A stretch of 64,000 nt of DNA, from the NCBI GenBank assembly GCA_963829135.1, contig CAWHHO010000005.1, positions 62,001-126,000 of the forward strand, written 5' to 3'. This DNA is from Kumtagia sp963829135 (GTDB lineage: Bacteria > Pseudomonadota > Alphaproteobacteria > Rhizobiales > Rhizobiaceae). The notes beneath the pieces were generated by a model. The model saw only the letters and a program-made list of their open reading frames with translations, had not been told where the DNA came from and searched no databases. The translations under genes were made by a program, and so were the position numbers. Within the stretch, counting starts at the first letter, position 1. Each line of letters begins with the position of its first letter. This document shows, piece by piece, positions 26,598 through 35,010 of this stretch.

Positions 26598-27446
26598 TCA
26601 GCTCTCTTCGCTTCGCTCCAGGCCGCGCTTGCCCCCTGGCAGCCTCCGTGGGTCGTCGCCGGGCGAACCATCGCCGCGTCTCATCGCGGGCGAAAAGCGA
26701 TCCAGCGATGAGACAATGCCCCGCAGAACCTTTAGCTCTCCGCTGCCAAATGCCGGCCGCGTCAGTACGGCGCGGAGCTTGTCGACCATCTTCGCCTTCT
26801 TGGCCAGCGGGCGAAAATAGCCGCGCGAATCGAGCGCCGCTTCGACATGGTCGAACAGTCCGTACAACTCCTCCTTCGGCGCCGGCACGACATCCGGGCC
26901 CGAGAACGGGGTATCGGTTTCACGCTGCATTCCCGACTTGCGCCATTCATAGGCCATCAACAGCACCGCCTGCGCGATGTTGAGCGAGGCATAGTCCGGA
27001 TCGACCGGAAAGGTGACGATCTCGTCGGCGAGGCTGATTTCGTCATTATCCAGCCCAAACCGCTCGCGGCCGAAAAGGATGCCGGTGCGAATCCCGTCGC
27101 CGCCGAGGGCCTGCAGCATCCGCGCCGCCTCGACCGGCCCGCGCACGGCCTTGAAGCCGTCCCGCTCTCGGGCGGTCGTCGCAAACACAAAGCCGAGATC
27201 GGCAATCGCCGAGCGTAGATCATCGAAAACCGCCGCCTGCTCGACAACATGCGTGGCGCGGCTTGCGGCGGCTGCCGCTTTTTCGTTCGGCCAACCGTCG
27301 CGGGGCGCGACGAGCCGCAGCTCGCCGAGGCCGAAATTCGCCATAGCGCGCGCCACCATGCCGATATTCTCGCCCATCTGCGGCTCAACGAGCACGATAA
27401 CCGGCGCGGAGGGGTTGAAGGATTTCTTCTGGTTCGTTTCGGACAT
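26598..27446 (-). CDS. trmJ: tRNA (cytidine/uridine-32-2'-O)-methyltransferase TrmJ family
   Basis: 282 aa from ATG 27446. SpoU/TrmH knot signatures are IVLVEPQMGENIGMVARAM at the N-terminus, GILFGRERFGLDNDE (SAM loop) and DYASLNIAQAVLLMAYEW (motif 3). A helical C-terminal region (LYGLFDHVEAALDSRGYF) is the TrmJ dimer extension. It methylates ribose 32 in several tRNAs. The last 40 residues (RRGDGSPGDDPRRLPGG) are basic and probably disordered. The frame is open to 27527, but MSETNQKKSF is the usual start. Possibly cotranscribed with murI 150 bp downstream. Confidence 0.9.
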   Translation of the reverse strand: MSETNQKKSFNPSAPVIVLVEPQMGENIGMVARAMANFGLGELRLVAPRDGWPNEKAAAAASRATHVVEQAAVFDDLRSAIADLGFVFATTARERDGFKAVRGPVEAARMLQALGGDGIRTGILFGRERFGLDNDEISLADEIVTFPVDPDYASLNIAQAVLLMAYEWRKSGMQRETDTPFSGPDVVPAPKEELYGLFDHVEAALDSRGYFRPLAKKAKMVDKLRAVLTRPAFGSGELKVLRGIVSSLDRFSPAMRRGDGSPGDDPRRLPGGKRGLERSEES

Positions 27447-27536
27447 AGGATAGCTTTGCTGGTGCCGCCGCGTCCCTGACATAGTTGCAGGCAGATGAGA
27501 AGAGCCGGAAGGAAAGCCAATCGCCAAGAGGTAGCC

Positions 27537-27944
27537 ATGCCATCCCGAACCGCTTCCTGCTCATGTGGACAGCTCAGCATCAAAGTCGAAGGTGAACCGG
27601 GTGGCGTTGGCGTTTGCCATTGCCTCGCTTGCCAGCGCCGGACGGGCAGCGTTTTTGCCGCACTCGCCGGCTTCGCTGCGCCCTACGAGATCATCGGCAA
27701 GGCGATCGAATACACGCGCACCGGAGACCAGGGCGCAACGTTCACGTTTCGCTTCTGCCCCACCTGCGGAACGAACCTGTTCCACACCGAACAGGGCTAC
27801 GGGACCAAATTTGTCGCGGTCGCTGTTGGAGCCTTCGCCGACCCGACATTTCCGCCCCCGCAGGATTCCGTCTACGACTGCCGGCGTCACGCCTGGGTTC
27901 AGCTGCCGCCCGGCATAAAGGTCTATGAAAAGGATCCGAGGTAG
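27537..27944 (+). CDS. GFA-family zinc protein
   Basis: 135 aa. Zinc-binding cysteine sets match the Gfa/CENP-V fold: CSCGQL, CHCLACQRRTGS and CPTCGTN. Named for a glutathione-dependent formaldehyde-activating enzyme, but most members, including this one, have no proven reaction. The frame is open to 27495; ATG 27537 (MPSRTASCSCGQL) fits the family. It is divergent from trmJ, and the starts are only 90 bp apart. Confidence 0.85.
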   Translation: MPSRTASCSCGQLSIKVEGEPGGVGVCHCLACQRRTGSVFAALAGFAAPYEIIGKAIEYTRTGDQGATFTFRFCPTCGTNLFHTEQGYGTKFVAVAVGAFADPTFPPPQDSVYDCRRHAWVQLPPGIKVYEKDPR

Positions 27945-28005
27945 ATTTGCCCGCTTCCGCGGAAAACCCGCCAAGGCGCCCGCTAGCCGCCTATTCTCCG
28001 GTCGC

Positions 28006-28034
28006 TTGGATTTGCGCGAGGAGATTGCTATATT
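28006..28034 (+). promoter_or_regulatory. promoter of the small RNA candidate
   Basis: -35 TTGGAT (28006-28011), 17-bp spacer, -10 TATATT (28029-28034). It points at the hairpin-plus-terminator segment that starts about seven bases downstream. Confidence 0.55.
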
Positions 28035-28040
28035 CAAGCC

Positions 28041-28131
28041 CGGAGTGGGATGGCAGGTTTCCCTGCCACCCCTTTCCTTAGCAAGTGAATGAGACCCGGA
28101 TCAAGATTTGCCAGCTCGTCCGGGTCTTTTT
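28041..28131 (+). ncRNA. small RNA candidate, about 90 nt
   Basis: No gene fills the 500 bp before icd, but a complete small transcription unit is visible. After the promoter comes a strong hairpin (GGGATGGCAGG / CCTGCCACCCC, 28047-28072, loop TTTC). A single-stranded stretch follows, then an intrinsic terminator: AGACCCGGA (28092-28100) pairing with TCCGGGTCT (28119-28127), running into TTTTT. The 5' end and family are inferred; I do not recognise a named Rfam family. It is not an icd leader in the simple sense, because the terminator separates them by 315 bp. Confidence 0.6.
28092..28131 (+). terminator. intrinsic terminator of the small RNA candidate
   Basis: 9-bp perfect stem (AGACCCGGA / TCCGGGTCT) with an 18-nt loop and five T's. 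GTGAATGA precedes it; no gene ends here, so it serves the small RNA rather than a coding gene. Confidence 0.7.
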
Positions 28132-28368
28132 CACACTAAGGGCAATGCTTAGTGGTCTGAACCACATGTCACATTACCTCCGTATGAGGGCGAGGCCTTC
28201 GCCAAGGCCGGAGTGGCCAATCCTCTCCGGTGCACGGGCTGGCTCCGTGAATCTGCATTTGCCCCCAACAGTTGACTTATGATTGCAAAATCGACGCGGT
28301 TCAACCGCGATGAGAGGGTCGCGAAACTTCGCGCGCAGGACGGTGGAGTGCTCGGTCGGCTGCCTCGT

Positions 28369-28397
28369 TTGCACGCGTCTATCTGCTTTGCTATAGC
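28369..28397 (+). promoter_or_regulatory. promoter of icd
   Basis: -35 TTGCAC (28369-28374), 17-bp spacer, -10 TATAGC (28392-28397), giving a leader of about 45 nt before ATG 28448. Confidence 0.5.
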
Positions 28398-28447
28398 CGA
28401 CGCAGCGCCGCTTTCGGCGTAGTTCCCGCAAATACGAGGCAATCTCC

Positions 28448-29659
28448 ATGGCGAAGATACAGGTGGCAAATCCCGTCGTCGAACTCGACGGCGACGAGAT
28501 GACCCGCATCATCTGGCAGTTCATCAAGGACAAGCTGATCCACCCCTATCTCGACCTGAAGCTCGACTATTATGACCTCGGCGTCGAACATCGCGACGCC
28601 ACCGCCGATCAGGTGACGATCGACGCCGCCAATGCCATCAAAAAGCACGGCGTGGGCGTCAAATGCGCGACCATCACGCCCGACGAGCAGCGCGTCGAAG
28701 AGTTCAAGCTGAAGAAGATGTGGAAGTCGCCCAACGGCACAATCCGCAACATCCTCGGCGGTGTCATTTTCCGCGAACCGATCATCATGAAGAACGTACC
28801 GCGCCTCGTGCCGGGTTGGACCAAGCCGATCATCGTCGGCCGTCATGCCTTCGGCGACCAATACAAAGCGACGGATTTCCGCTTTCCCGGCAAGGGCAAG
28901 CTGTCGATCAAGTTCGTCGGAGAGGACGGCCAGGTGATCGAACACGACGTGTACGATGCCCCCGGCGCTGGCGTCGCGATGGCTATGTACAATCTCGACG
29001 AATCGATCCGCGAATTTGCCCGCGCCTCGCTGAATTACGGCCTGCTGCGCGACTATCCGGTCTACCTTTCAACCAAGAACACCATCCTCAAGGCCTATGA
29101 CGGCCGCTTCAAGGATATCTTCCAGGAGGTCTATGAGACGGAATTCGAGGCCGAGTTCAAAGCGCGAAAGATCTGGTACGAGCACCGGCTGATCGACGAT
29201 ATGGTTGCGTCCTCGCTCAAATGGTCCGGCGGCTATGTCTGGGCGTGCAAGAACTACGACGGCGACGTGCAGTCCGACACGGTAGCACAGGGCTTTGGAT
29301 CGCTCGGCCTGATGACGTCGGTGCTGATGACGCCGGACGGCAAGACCGTCGAGGCCGAGGCCGCGCACGGCACCGTGACCCGCCACTTCCGCCAGCACCA
29401 GAAGGGCGAGGAAACCTCCACCAACTCGATCGCCTCCATCTTCGCCTGGACACGCGGCCTGGCACATCGCGCCAAGCTTGACGACAATGCAGAGCTGAAG
29501 AAGTTCGCGGATACGCTCGAAAAAGTCTGCGTCCAGACAGTGGAGAGCGGCTACATGACCAAGGATCTGTCGCTGCTGATCGGTCCGGACCAGCCCTGGC
29601 TCTCAACCACCGGCTTCCTCGACAAGATCGATGAAAATCTGCAGAAGGCGATGGCATAG
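28448..29659 (+). CDS. icd: isocitrate dehydrogenase, NADP-dependent
   Basis: 403 aa, the eukaryote-like dimeric class found in Rhizobiales. Signatures are VVELDGDEMTRIIW at the N-terminus, WKSPNGTIRNILGG (substrate serine/asparagine), GWTKPIIVGRHAFGDQYKA, YDGRFKDIFQEV and the NADP-binding AAHGTVTRHFRQHQKGEETSTN. It oxidises isocitrate to 2-oxoglutarate and CO2 in the TCA cycle. Start ATG 28448, with GAGG eleven bases upstream. It stands alone, between the small RNA candidate and alaS on the other strand. Confidence 0.97.
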   Translation: MAKIQVANPVVELDGDEMTRIIWQFIKDKLIHPYLDLKLDYYDLGVEHRDATADQVTIDAANAIKKHGVGVKCATITPDEQRVEEFKLKKMWKSPNGTIRNILGGVIFREPIIMKNVPRLVPGWTKPIIVGRHAFGDQYKATDFRFPGKGKLSIKFVGEDGQVIEHDVYDAPGAGVAMAMYNLDESIREFARASLNYGLLRDYPVYLSTKNTILKAYDGRFKDIFQEVYETEFEAEFKARKIWYEHRLIDDMVASSLKWSGGYVWACKNYDGDVQSDTVAQGFGSLGLMTSVLMTPDGKTVEAEAAHGTVTRHFRQHQKGEETSTNSIASIFAWTRGLAHRAKLDDNAELKKFADTLEKVCVQTVESGYMTKDLSLLIGPDQPWLSTTGFLDKIDENLQKAMA

Positions 29660-29821
29660 AGGTTTACAGCTAACGAAGGGCTACGGCGGGCCACCAGTAG
29701 CGGCCTGCTGGTAGGAACACGTGGAAGCTCGCCCATTTCGCGCACCGAACCCGAGTTGAGCCCGTGTCCATCGATCCCCAAAGCGACGACCTTTTCCGAG
29801 ATCGAGTCATCGTCTGGCGAA

Positions 29822-30247
29822 ATGGCTGACCGGCGCGCGGACGAACTGTTGCAGGCGGCCTATTGTGACGGCGGCGGTGATGTCTTCCCCAGTGAGGAGC
29901 CAGATCAGCTCGAAGCCGACAAGAATGCGGCCGCAAGCCTCGTTCAGCTTCGCCTTGCCTACTATACGGACGAAGCCCGCGATCGCATCCAGATCACCAA
30001 TTCCGGCCGCTACTGGGCGCTGAACGGCGGCTATATGGCGTTTCTCAAGGAAGATCCGCCGACCGGCTGGAGGCGGCACGCGCGGTCGCAACCCGGAAGT
30101 GGAAGCGCTGCGCGCCAGCTACATGAAGCTCAGGTTGAACACTTTCTGGCTGAGCTTCGGAATGTCGATCGCCGGATTCCTGATCTCGTTGATCTCGCTC
30201 GGCATTGCCTTTTTGTTCGGCGATCTATACTACGAGGTTTTCGGTAG
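29822..30247 (+). pseudogene. hypothetical membrane-anchored protein, frameshifted at about 30063
   Basis: The first frame (ATG 29822) is a soluble domain (DELLQAAYCDGGGDVFPSEE, then ITNSGRYWALNGGYMAFLKEDPP). It then loses sense. The next frame continues with GGGTRGRNPEVEALRASYMK and a transmembrane helix (FWLSFGMSIAGFLISLISLG). One extra base around 30060-30066 joins them. This soluble-domain plus C-terminal-helix layout is seen in uncharacterised Rhizobiales proteins. In the repaired frame no stop comes before alaS, on the other strand, begins to overlap, so a second fault near 30240 is possible. Function unknown. Confidence 0.55.
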
Positions 30248-32935
30248 AACCGCATCGACAGACCGCCGCTCCGATAATGCTGCCTCCATCGCTGCCTTGA
30301 CCGCGGCGATTGCCGCGCCGGCCCTTGAGGAATCCGGGCCGCCGGCCTGCGCCATATCGGGACGGCCGCCGCCGCCCTGCCCGCCAAGCGCCGCGGACGC
30401 AGCGCGCACCAACTCGACAGCGCTGAACTTCTTGGTCAAATCATCGGTGACGCCGACCACGACGCTCGCCCTGCCGTCGACGTCGCCGACCAGCACGACA
30501 ACGCCGGAGCCGAGCGACTTCTTGCCTTCGTCGGCAAGCGATTTTAGATCTTTCGGTGCAACGCCGGTGACCGATTTGCCCATGAAGCCGACGCCGGCGA
30601 CGCTTTCCGCCGCTTCACCACCGGCAACATTCGACCCGCCCATCGCCAGCTTCTTGCGCGCATCGGTAAGTTCCCGCTCGAGCTTCCTGCGTTCCTCGAC
30701 CAGCGCCTCGACACGCGCCAGCGCATCGCCGGGACTGACCTTCAACGCCGCCGCAATCGCCTTCAGCCGCTGATCCTGCTCGTCGAGATGGCGGCGCGCC
30801 GCCTCGCCGGTCAGTGCCTCGAGACGGCGAACGCCCGCGGCCACCGCGCCCTCCGCCACCACGCGCACAAGGCCGATGTCGCCGGTGGCCGACACATGAG
30901 TGCCGCCGCAAAGCTCGGCCGAATAGGTTCTCCCCTCCTTCGGCCCGTGCAGCGCCTTTCCCATCGACACGACGCGCACCTCGTCTCCATATTTTTCGCC
31001 GAATAGCGCCATCGCGCCCTCGGCAATCGCATCGTCGACGCTCATCAAGCGCGTGGTTACGGGGGCGTTCTGTACGACGATTTCGTTGGCCAGAGCCTCG
31101 ACCCGTTCAAGTTCCTCTGGCGAGATCGGCTTGGGATGCGAAAAGTCGAAGCGCAAGCGGTCGGGCGCGACCAGCGAGCCCTTCTGCGCCACATGGGTAC
31201 CCAGAACCTCGCGCATCGCCTCGTGGAGCAGATGCGTCGCCGAATGGTTGGACCGCAGTTTCGAGCGGCGCGCATGGTGAACCTCCAGCTCGACCTCCGC
31301 GCCTGTCATGATAGACCCCACGGTGACCTTTCCGGAATGCACGAACAGCCCATCAGCCTTCTTGTGCGTACTCGATACCGCGACTGAAAATCCCTCGCCG
31401 GAGATCGTTCCGGTATCGCCCATCTGGCCGCCGGACTCTCCGTAGAAAGGCGTCTGGTTGACGACGATATCGACGGCCTCGCCTTCGCGAGCCTCGGCGA
31501 TTTCCTTGCCATCCCTTACCAGCGCCAGGACGACACCCTCGGCTTTCTCGGTGTCATAGCCAAGGAACTCCGTCGCGCCGAGTTTCTCGCGCAGCCCGAA
31601 CCAGATCGTTTCCGTTGCCGCGTCGCCCGAGCCGGCCCAATTTGCGCGAGCCTCCGCCTTCTGCCGCTCCATTGCCGCATTGAAGCCTTCGAGATCGACG
31701 GCAATGCCACGCTGGCGCAACGCGTCCTGCGTCAGGTCCAGCGGAAATCCGTAGGTGTCGTAGAGCTTGAACGCAGTTTCGCCGTCCAACCGGCCGCCGC
31801 TGGACAGATTGTCGGTCGCATCGGCAAGCAGGTCGAGGCCACGTGCCAGCGTTTTGCGGAAGCGCCTCTCCTCTAGCTTCAACGTCTCGGTAATCAGCGC
31901 CTCGCCGCGCACCAGCTCAGGATAGGCCTGGCCCATCTCGCGCACCAGGGCCGGAACGAGGCGCCACATCAGCGGTTCTGCGGCACCAAGCAACTGCGCA
32001 TGGCGCATGGCGCGGCGCATGATGCGTCGCAGAACATGGCCGCGGCCCTCGTTCGAGGGCAAAACACCATCCGCGATCAGAAAACTGGACGCACGCAGAT
32101 GGTCGGCGATCACCCGGTGGCTGGCCTTGTTCTTGCCTTCCGCCTTGGTGTGCGTGAGGTCTTCCGAGGCACGGATCAACGCCTTGAAGAGGTCGATGTC
32201 ATAATTGTCGTGCTCGCCCTGCAGCACCGCGGCGACACGCTCCAGGCCCATGCCCGTGTCGATCGATGGCCGCGGAAGATCGACGCGCTCCTCCTTCGTC
32301 ACCTGCTCATACTGCATGAAGACGAGGTTCCATATCTCGATGAAGCGATCGCCATCCTCATCCGGGCTGCCGGGCGGCCCACCGGCAATCCCCTCGCCAT
32401 GATCATAGAAAATCTCCGAGCATGGGCCGCAGGGTCCGGTATCGCCCATCGCCCAGAAATTGTCGGAGGTCGCAATCGGGATGATACGATGATCGGGCAG
32501 GCCGGCGATCTTTCTCCAGAAGCCGGCAGCCTCCTCATCGGTGTGAAATACCGTGACCGTCAGCCTGTCCGCCGCCAGCCCGAACTCCTTGGTAATCAGG
32601 GTCCAGGCATGGTGGATGGCTTGCTCCTTGAAGTAGTCGCCAAACGAAAAATTGCCGAGCATCTCGAAAAAGGTGTGATGGCGGGCCGTATAGCCGACAT
32701 TGTCCAGGTCGTTATGCTTGCCGCCGGCGCGCACGCATTTCTGGGCGCTCGTTGCGCGCGAATAGGGCCGCTTCTCAAGACCCGTGAAGACGTTCTTGAA
32801 TTGCACCATGCCCGAATTGGCGAACATCAAAGTCGGGTCGTTGCGCGGTACCAGGGGGCTCGAAGCCACGACCTCGTGGCCATTCTTCCGGAAATACTCG
32901 AGGAAGGTCGACCGGATCTCGTTGACGCCACTCAT
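30230..32935 (-). CDS. alaS: alanyl-tRNA synthetase
   Basis: 901 aa from ATG 32935 (MSGVNEIRSTFLEYFRKNGH); the frame is open another 31 codons but this is the family start. The order is class II catalytic core, tRNA-binding region, editing domain with zinc ligands (HSATHLLHEAM and CGGTHVSATGDIG) and the C-Ala dimerisation domain. It charges tRNA-Ala and clears Ser/Gly errors. It lies downstream of recA on the same strand, separated by a terminator; recA-alaS is a common order. Nothing unusual. Confidence 0.97.
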   Translation of the reverse strand: MSGVNEIRSTFLEYFRKNGHEVVASSPLVPRNDPTLMFANSGMVQFKNVFTGLEKRPYSRATSAQKCVRAGGKHNDLDNVGYTARHHTFFEMLGNFSFGDYFKEQAIHHAWTLITKEFGLAADRLTVTVFHTDEEAAGFWRKIAGLPDHRIIPIATSDNFWAMGDTGPCGPCSEIFYDHGEGIAGGPPGSPDEDGDRFIEIWNLVFMQYEQVTKEERVDLPRPSIDTGMGLERVAAVLQGEHDNYDIDLFKALIRASEDLTHTKAEGKNKASHRVIADHLRASSFLIADGVLPSNEGRGHVLRRIMRRAMRHAQLLGAAEPLMWRLVPALVREMGQAYPELVRGEALITETLKLEERRFRKTLARGLDLLADATDNLSSGGRLDGETAFKLYDTYGFPLDLTQDALRQRGIAVDLEGFNAAMERQKAEARANWAGSGDAATETIWFGLREKLGATEFLGYDTEKAEGVVLALVRDGKEIAEAREGEAVDIVVNQTPFYGESGGQMGDTGTISGEGFSVAVSSTHKKADGLFVHSGKVTVGSIMTGAEVELEVHHARRSKLRSNHSATHLLHEAMREVLGTHVAQKGSLVAPDRLRFDFSHPKPISPEELERVEALANEIVVQNAPVTTRLMSVDDAIAEGAMALFGEKYGDEVRVVSMGKALHGPKEGRTYSAELCGGTHVSATGDIGLVRVVAEGAVAAGVRRLEALTGEAARRHLDEQDQRLKAIAAALKVSPGDALARVEALVEERRKLERELTDARKKLAMGGSNVAGGEAAESVAGVGFMGKSVTGVAPKDLKSLADEGKKSLGSGVVVLVGDVDGRASVVVGVTDDLTKKFSAVELVRAASAALGGQGGGGRPDMAQAGGPDSSRAGAAIAAVKAAMEAALSERRSVDAVLPKTS

Positions 32936-33066
32936 CTCACTACCTTTTTCGGATCCCATTGCCTGCATGGAAAATGGAGAGGGCCTTTTAGCTGGCGCAT
33001 TTCGGCCTGTCCACAAAACCGACAGCAAGTGCGCTCCATATGCCCCGTCCCGGTTTCCGCCGAATA

Positions 33067-33092
33067 CAAAACCGCCGGCGCAAGGCCGGCGG
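33067..33092 (-). terminator. recA terminator
   Basis: On the minus strand CCGCCGGC-cttgc-GCCGGCGG is followed by TTTTGT, about 30 bases after the recA stop. Confidence 0.8.
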
Positions 33093-33120
33093 AGGTCAAG
33101 CTCGGGGAAATTACGAAGCG

Positions 33121-34203
33121 CTACATCTCGGCAACATCGTCCTGTTCGCCAGGGCCGCTATTCTCCAGGAATTTCTCGGCAATAAGGCCGGCGCTCTGCC
33201 TCAAAGCGGTCTCGATCTCGTTGGCCGTCTCCGGATTGTCGCGCAGAAACTGCTTGGCATTTTCACGTCCCTGCCCGAGACGCTGCGAATTGAACGAGAA
33301 CCAGGCGCCTGATTTTTCCACAATCCCGGCTTTGACGCCGAGATCGACCAACTCACCGGTCTTGGATACGCCTTCCCCATACATGATATCGAATTCGACC
33401 TGCTTGAAGGGCGGCGCGAGCTTGTTCTTCACGACCTTGACGCGGGTCTGGTTGCCGACCACTTCCTCGCGATCCTTCACGGCACCGATGCGGCGGATAT
33501 CGAGGCGGACGGACGCATAGAACTTCAACGCGTTGCCGCCGGTCGTCGTTTCCGGCGACCCATACATGACGCCGATCTTCATGCGGATCTGGTTGATGAA
33601 GATGACCATCGTGTTGGACCGCGAGATGGATGCGGTAAGCTTGCGCAGCGCCTGGCTCATCAGACGCGCCTGCAAACCGGGCAGCGCATCGCCCATCTCG
33701 CCTTCGATTTCGGCGCGCGGCGTGAGCGCAGCAACCGAATCGACGACCAGCACGTCGATGGCGCCGGAGCGCACCAATGTGTCGCAAATCTCCAGCGCCT
33801 GTTCGCCGGTGTCCGGCTGTGAAATCAGCAAATTCTCCAGGTCGACGCCGAGCTTGCGGGCATAGACCGGATCGAGTGCATGCTCGGCATCGACAAATGC
33901 GCAGATGCCGCCCTTCTTCTGGGCTTCCGCGATCGTGTGCAGTGCCAGAGTCGTCTTGCCCGAGCTTTCCGGCCCGTAAATCTCGATGATGCGGCCGCGT
34001 GGCAGCCCGCCGACACCCAGCGCGATGTCAAGGCTGAGCGACCCGGTGGAAACGGTCGCGATCTCGACCACCTGCTCGTTGGCGCCGAGCCGCATGATCG
34101 AGCCCTTGCCGAACGCTCGCTCGATCTGCGACAGCGCCGCATCCAGAGCCTTTGTCTTATCCACCGATTTGTCCTCAACGAGCCGCAATGTGTTCTGCGC
34201 CAT
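33121..34203 (-). CDS. recA: RecA recombinase
   Basis: 360 aa, full length. Walker A GPESSGKTT, Walker B region VDVLVVDSVAALTPRAEIEGE, DNA-binding loop L1 (EGEMGDALPGLQARLMSQALR) and L2 (KIGVMYGSPETTTGGNALKF) are all present. It forms filaments on single-stranded DNA for repair and triggers LexA self-cleavage. Two alphaproteobacterial SOS boxes lie upstream, so LexA control is expected. Followed by its own terminator and then alaS. Confidence 0.98.
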   Translation of the reverse strand: MAQNTLRLVEDKSVDKTKALDAALSQIERAFGKGSIMRLGANEQVVEIATVSTGSLSLDIALGVGGLPRGRIIEIYGPESSGKTTLALHTIAEAQKKGGICAFVDAEHALDPVYARKLGVDLENLLISQPDTGEQALEICDTLVRSGAIDVLVVDSVAALTPRAEIEGEMGDALPGLQARLMSQALRKLTASISRSNTMVIFINQIRMKIGVMYGSPETTTGGNALKFYASVRLDIRRIGAVKDREEVVGNQTRVKVVKNKLAPPFKQVEFDIMYGEGVSKTGELVDLGVKAGIVEKSGAWFSFNSQRLGQGRENAKQFLRDNPETANEIETALRQSAGLIAEKFLENSGPGEQDDVAEM

Positions 34204-34260
34204 GATACATTTCCCCAGGTCGTCTATGAAGGCCGGCTTATCCGATATCCTTGCTTATCT

Positions 34261-34275
34261 GTACCTATTTTGTTC
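34261..34275. promoter_or_regulatory. SOS box 2 (one mismatch)
   Basis: GTAC-CTATTTT-GTTC: one base off the alphaproteobacterial LexA site GTTC-N7-GTTC. It is 58 bp before the recA start and falls in the likely promoter spacer (minus-strand TTGCAA at 34281-34286 as -35). Confidence 0.5.
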
Positions 34276-34325
34276 CGTTTTTGCAAGACCCCTATCCTGT
34301 TGTTTTTTCACAATGTATCAATTTT

Positions 34326-34340
34326 GTTCGTTTTCTGTTC
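34326..34340. promoter_or_regulatory. SOS box 1 (perfect)
   Basis: GTTC-GTTTTCT-GTTC, an exact GTTC-N7-GTTC LexA site, 123 bp upstream of recA. The two boxes are 65 bp apart, about six helix turns, so LexA dimers could sit on the same face. Confidence 0.8.
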
Positions 34341-34373
34341 TGCCCGGTCGCCTGGCGGGAGCTCTGCGGCCAA

Positions 34374-34889
34374 CTATGGACGCGGCACTCCGCAGGCTTG
34401 CGCCATCACGTCCAGCGCGGAAGTGATTCCCGCAACGTTGAAGACCGCCTCGCCGGAGCCGGCGAAGACGCCGAACCGCCAGGTGATGGCGAAGCGGCGG
34501 GCCCGCGCCAGCCTTGCGACGTCCTCGGCGCCGTCCTGCTGCAGGGAGCGGTTCATGTCGGCCAGCGACCATTCGTCCCGGAACGCACCGGCATTGTCGT
34601 AGCGGACGGTAACGCCGGCGCGGCCATCCCCGGGGATGGCGCGGCGAGCCGCTACGGTTTGGCGCCAGACTGGATAGCGCCCGGCTTCGCAGGAAACCGT
34701 GAGCATCGGGTGATAGTCGATTGTGCGCGTTCCGGTGGTGAGGGTATTCAGGCTGGAAAGCGTAGCGCTTGCGCTGCCCTTGCCTGAGGACAGCCGCCAG
34801 CGGCCGATATCGTCGGCAAGGACGGCGCCGCAAAATTGAAGCGCCGCGACGATTGCGGCTGCCGCAGTGCTTTTCCAGCTCAATGCCAT
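34374..34889 (-). CDS. secreted protein of unknown function, 171 aa
   Basis: A signal peptide (MALSWKSTAAAAIVAALQFC, cleavage near VLA-DD) is followed by a beta-rich mature part (GRWRLSSGKGSASATLSSL, YPVWRQTVAARRAIPGDGRAGVTVRYDNAG). A GGAGTGGC ribosome site lies next to ATG 34889. The frame is open far upstream (to 35123) into the tig tail, but that part is not this gene. I recognise no named family. It lies tail to tail with the recA control region and downstream of tig on the same strand, past the tig terminator. Confidence 0.65.
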   Translation of the reverse strand: MALSWKSTAAAAIVAALQFCGAVLADDIGRWRLSSGKGSASATLSSLNTLTTGTRTIDYHPMLTVSCEAGRYPVWRQTVAARRAIPGDGRAGVTVRYDNAGAFRDEWSLADMNRSLQQDGAEDVARLARARRFAITWRFGVFAGSGEAVFNVAGITSALDVMAQACGVPRP

Positions 34890-34956
34890 TGCCACTCCCG
34901 AAACGCCCGCCGCACGGGTTATCCAAATTTCGACGGGAAACTCCCGCATGGCAATG

Positions 34957-34984
34957 AAAAAAGCCGCCCCCGGGGGGCGGCTTT
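34957..34984 (-). terminator. tig terminator
   Basis: On the minus strand AAGCCGCCCC and its complement form a 10-bp stem with a 3-nt loop, then TTTTTT, about 25 bases after the tig stop. It is strong and GC-rich. Confidence 0.85.
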
Positions 34985-35010
34985 GATCGGGAATAGCTGG
35001 CAGACCAAGC

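Noticed and set aside
32000..33520. 506-codon open frame on the plus strand
   Set aside because: Antisense to alaS and the recA end, which are both certain; the protein has no recognisable features.
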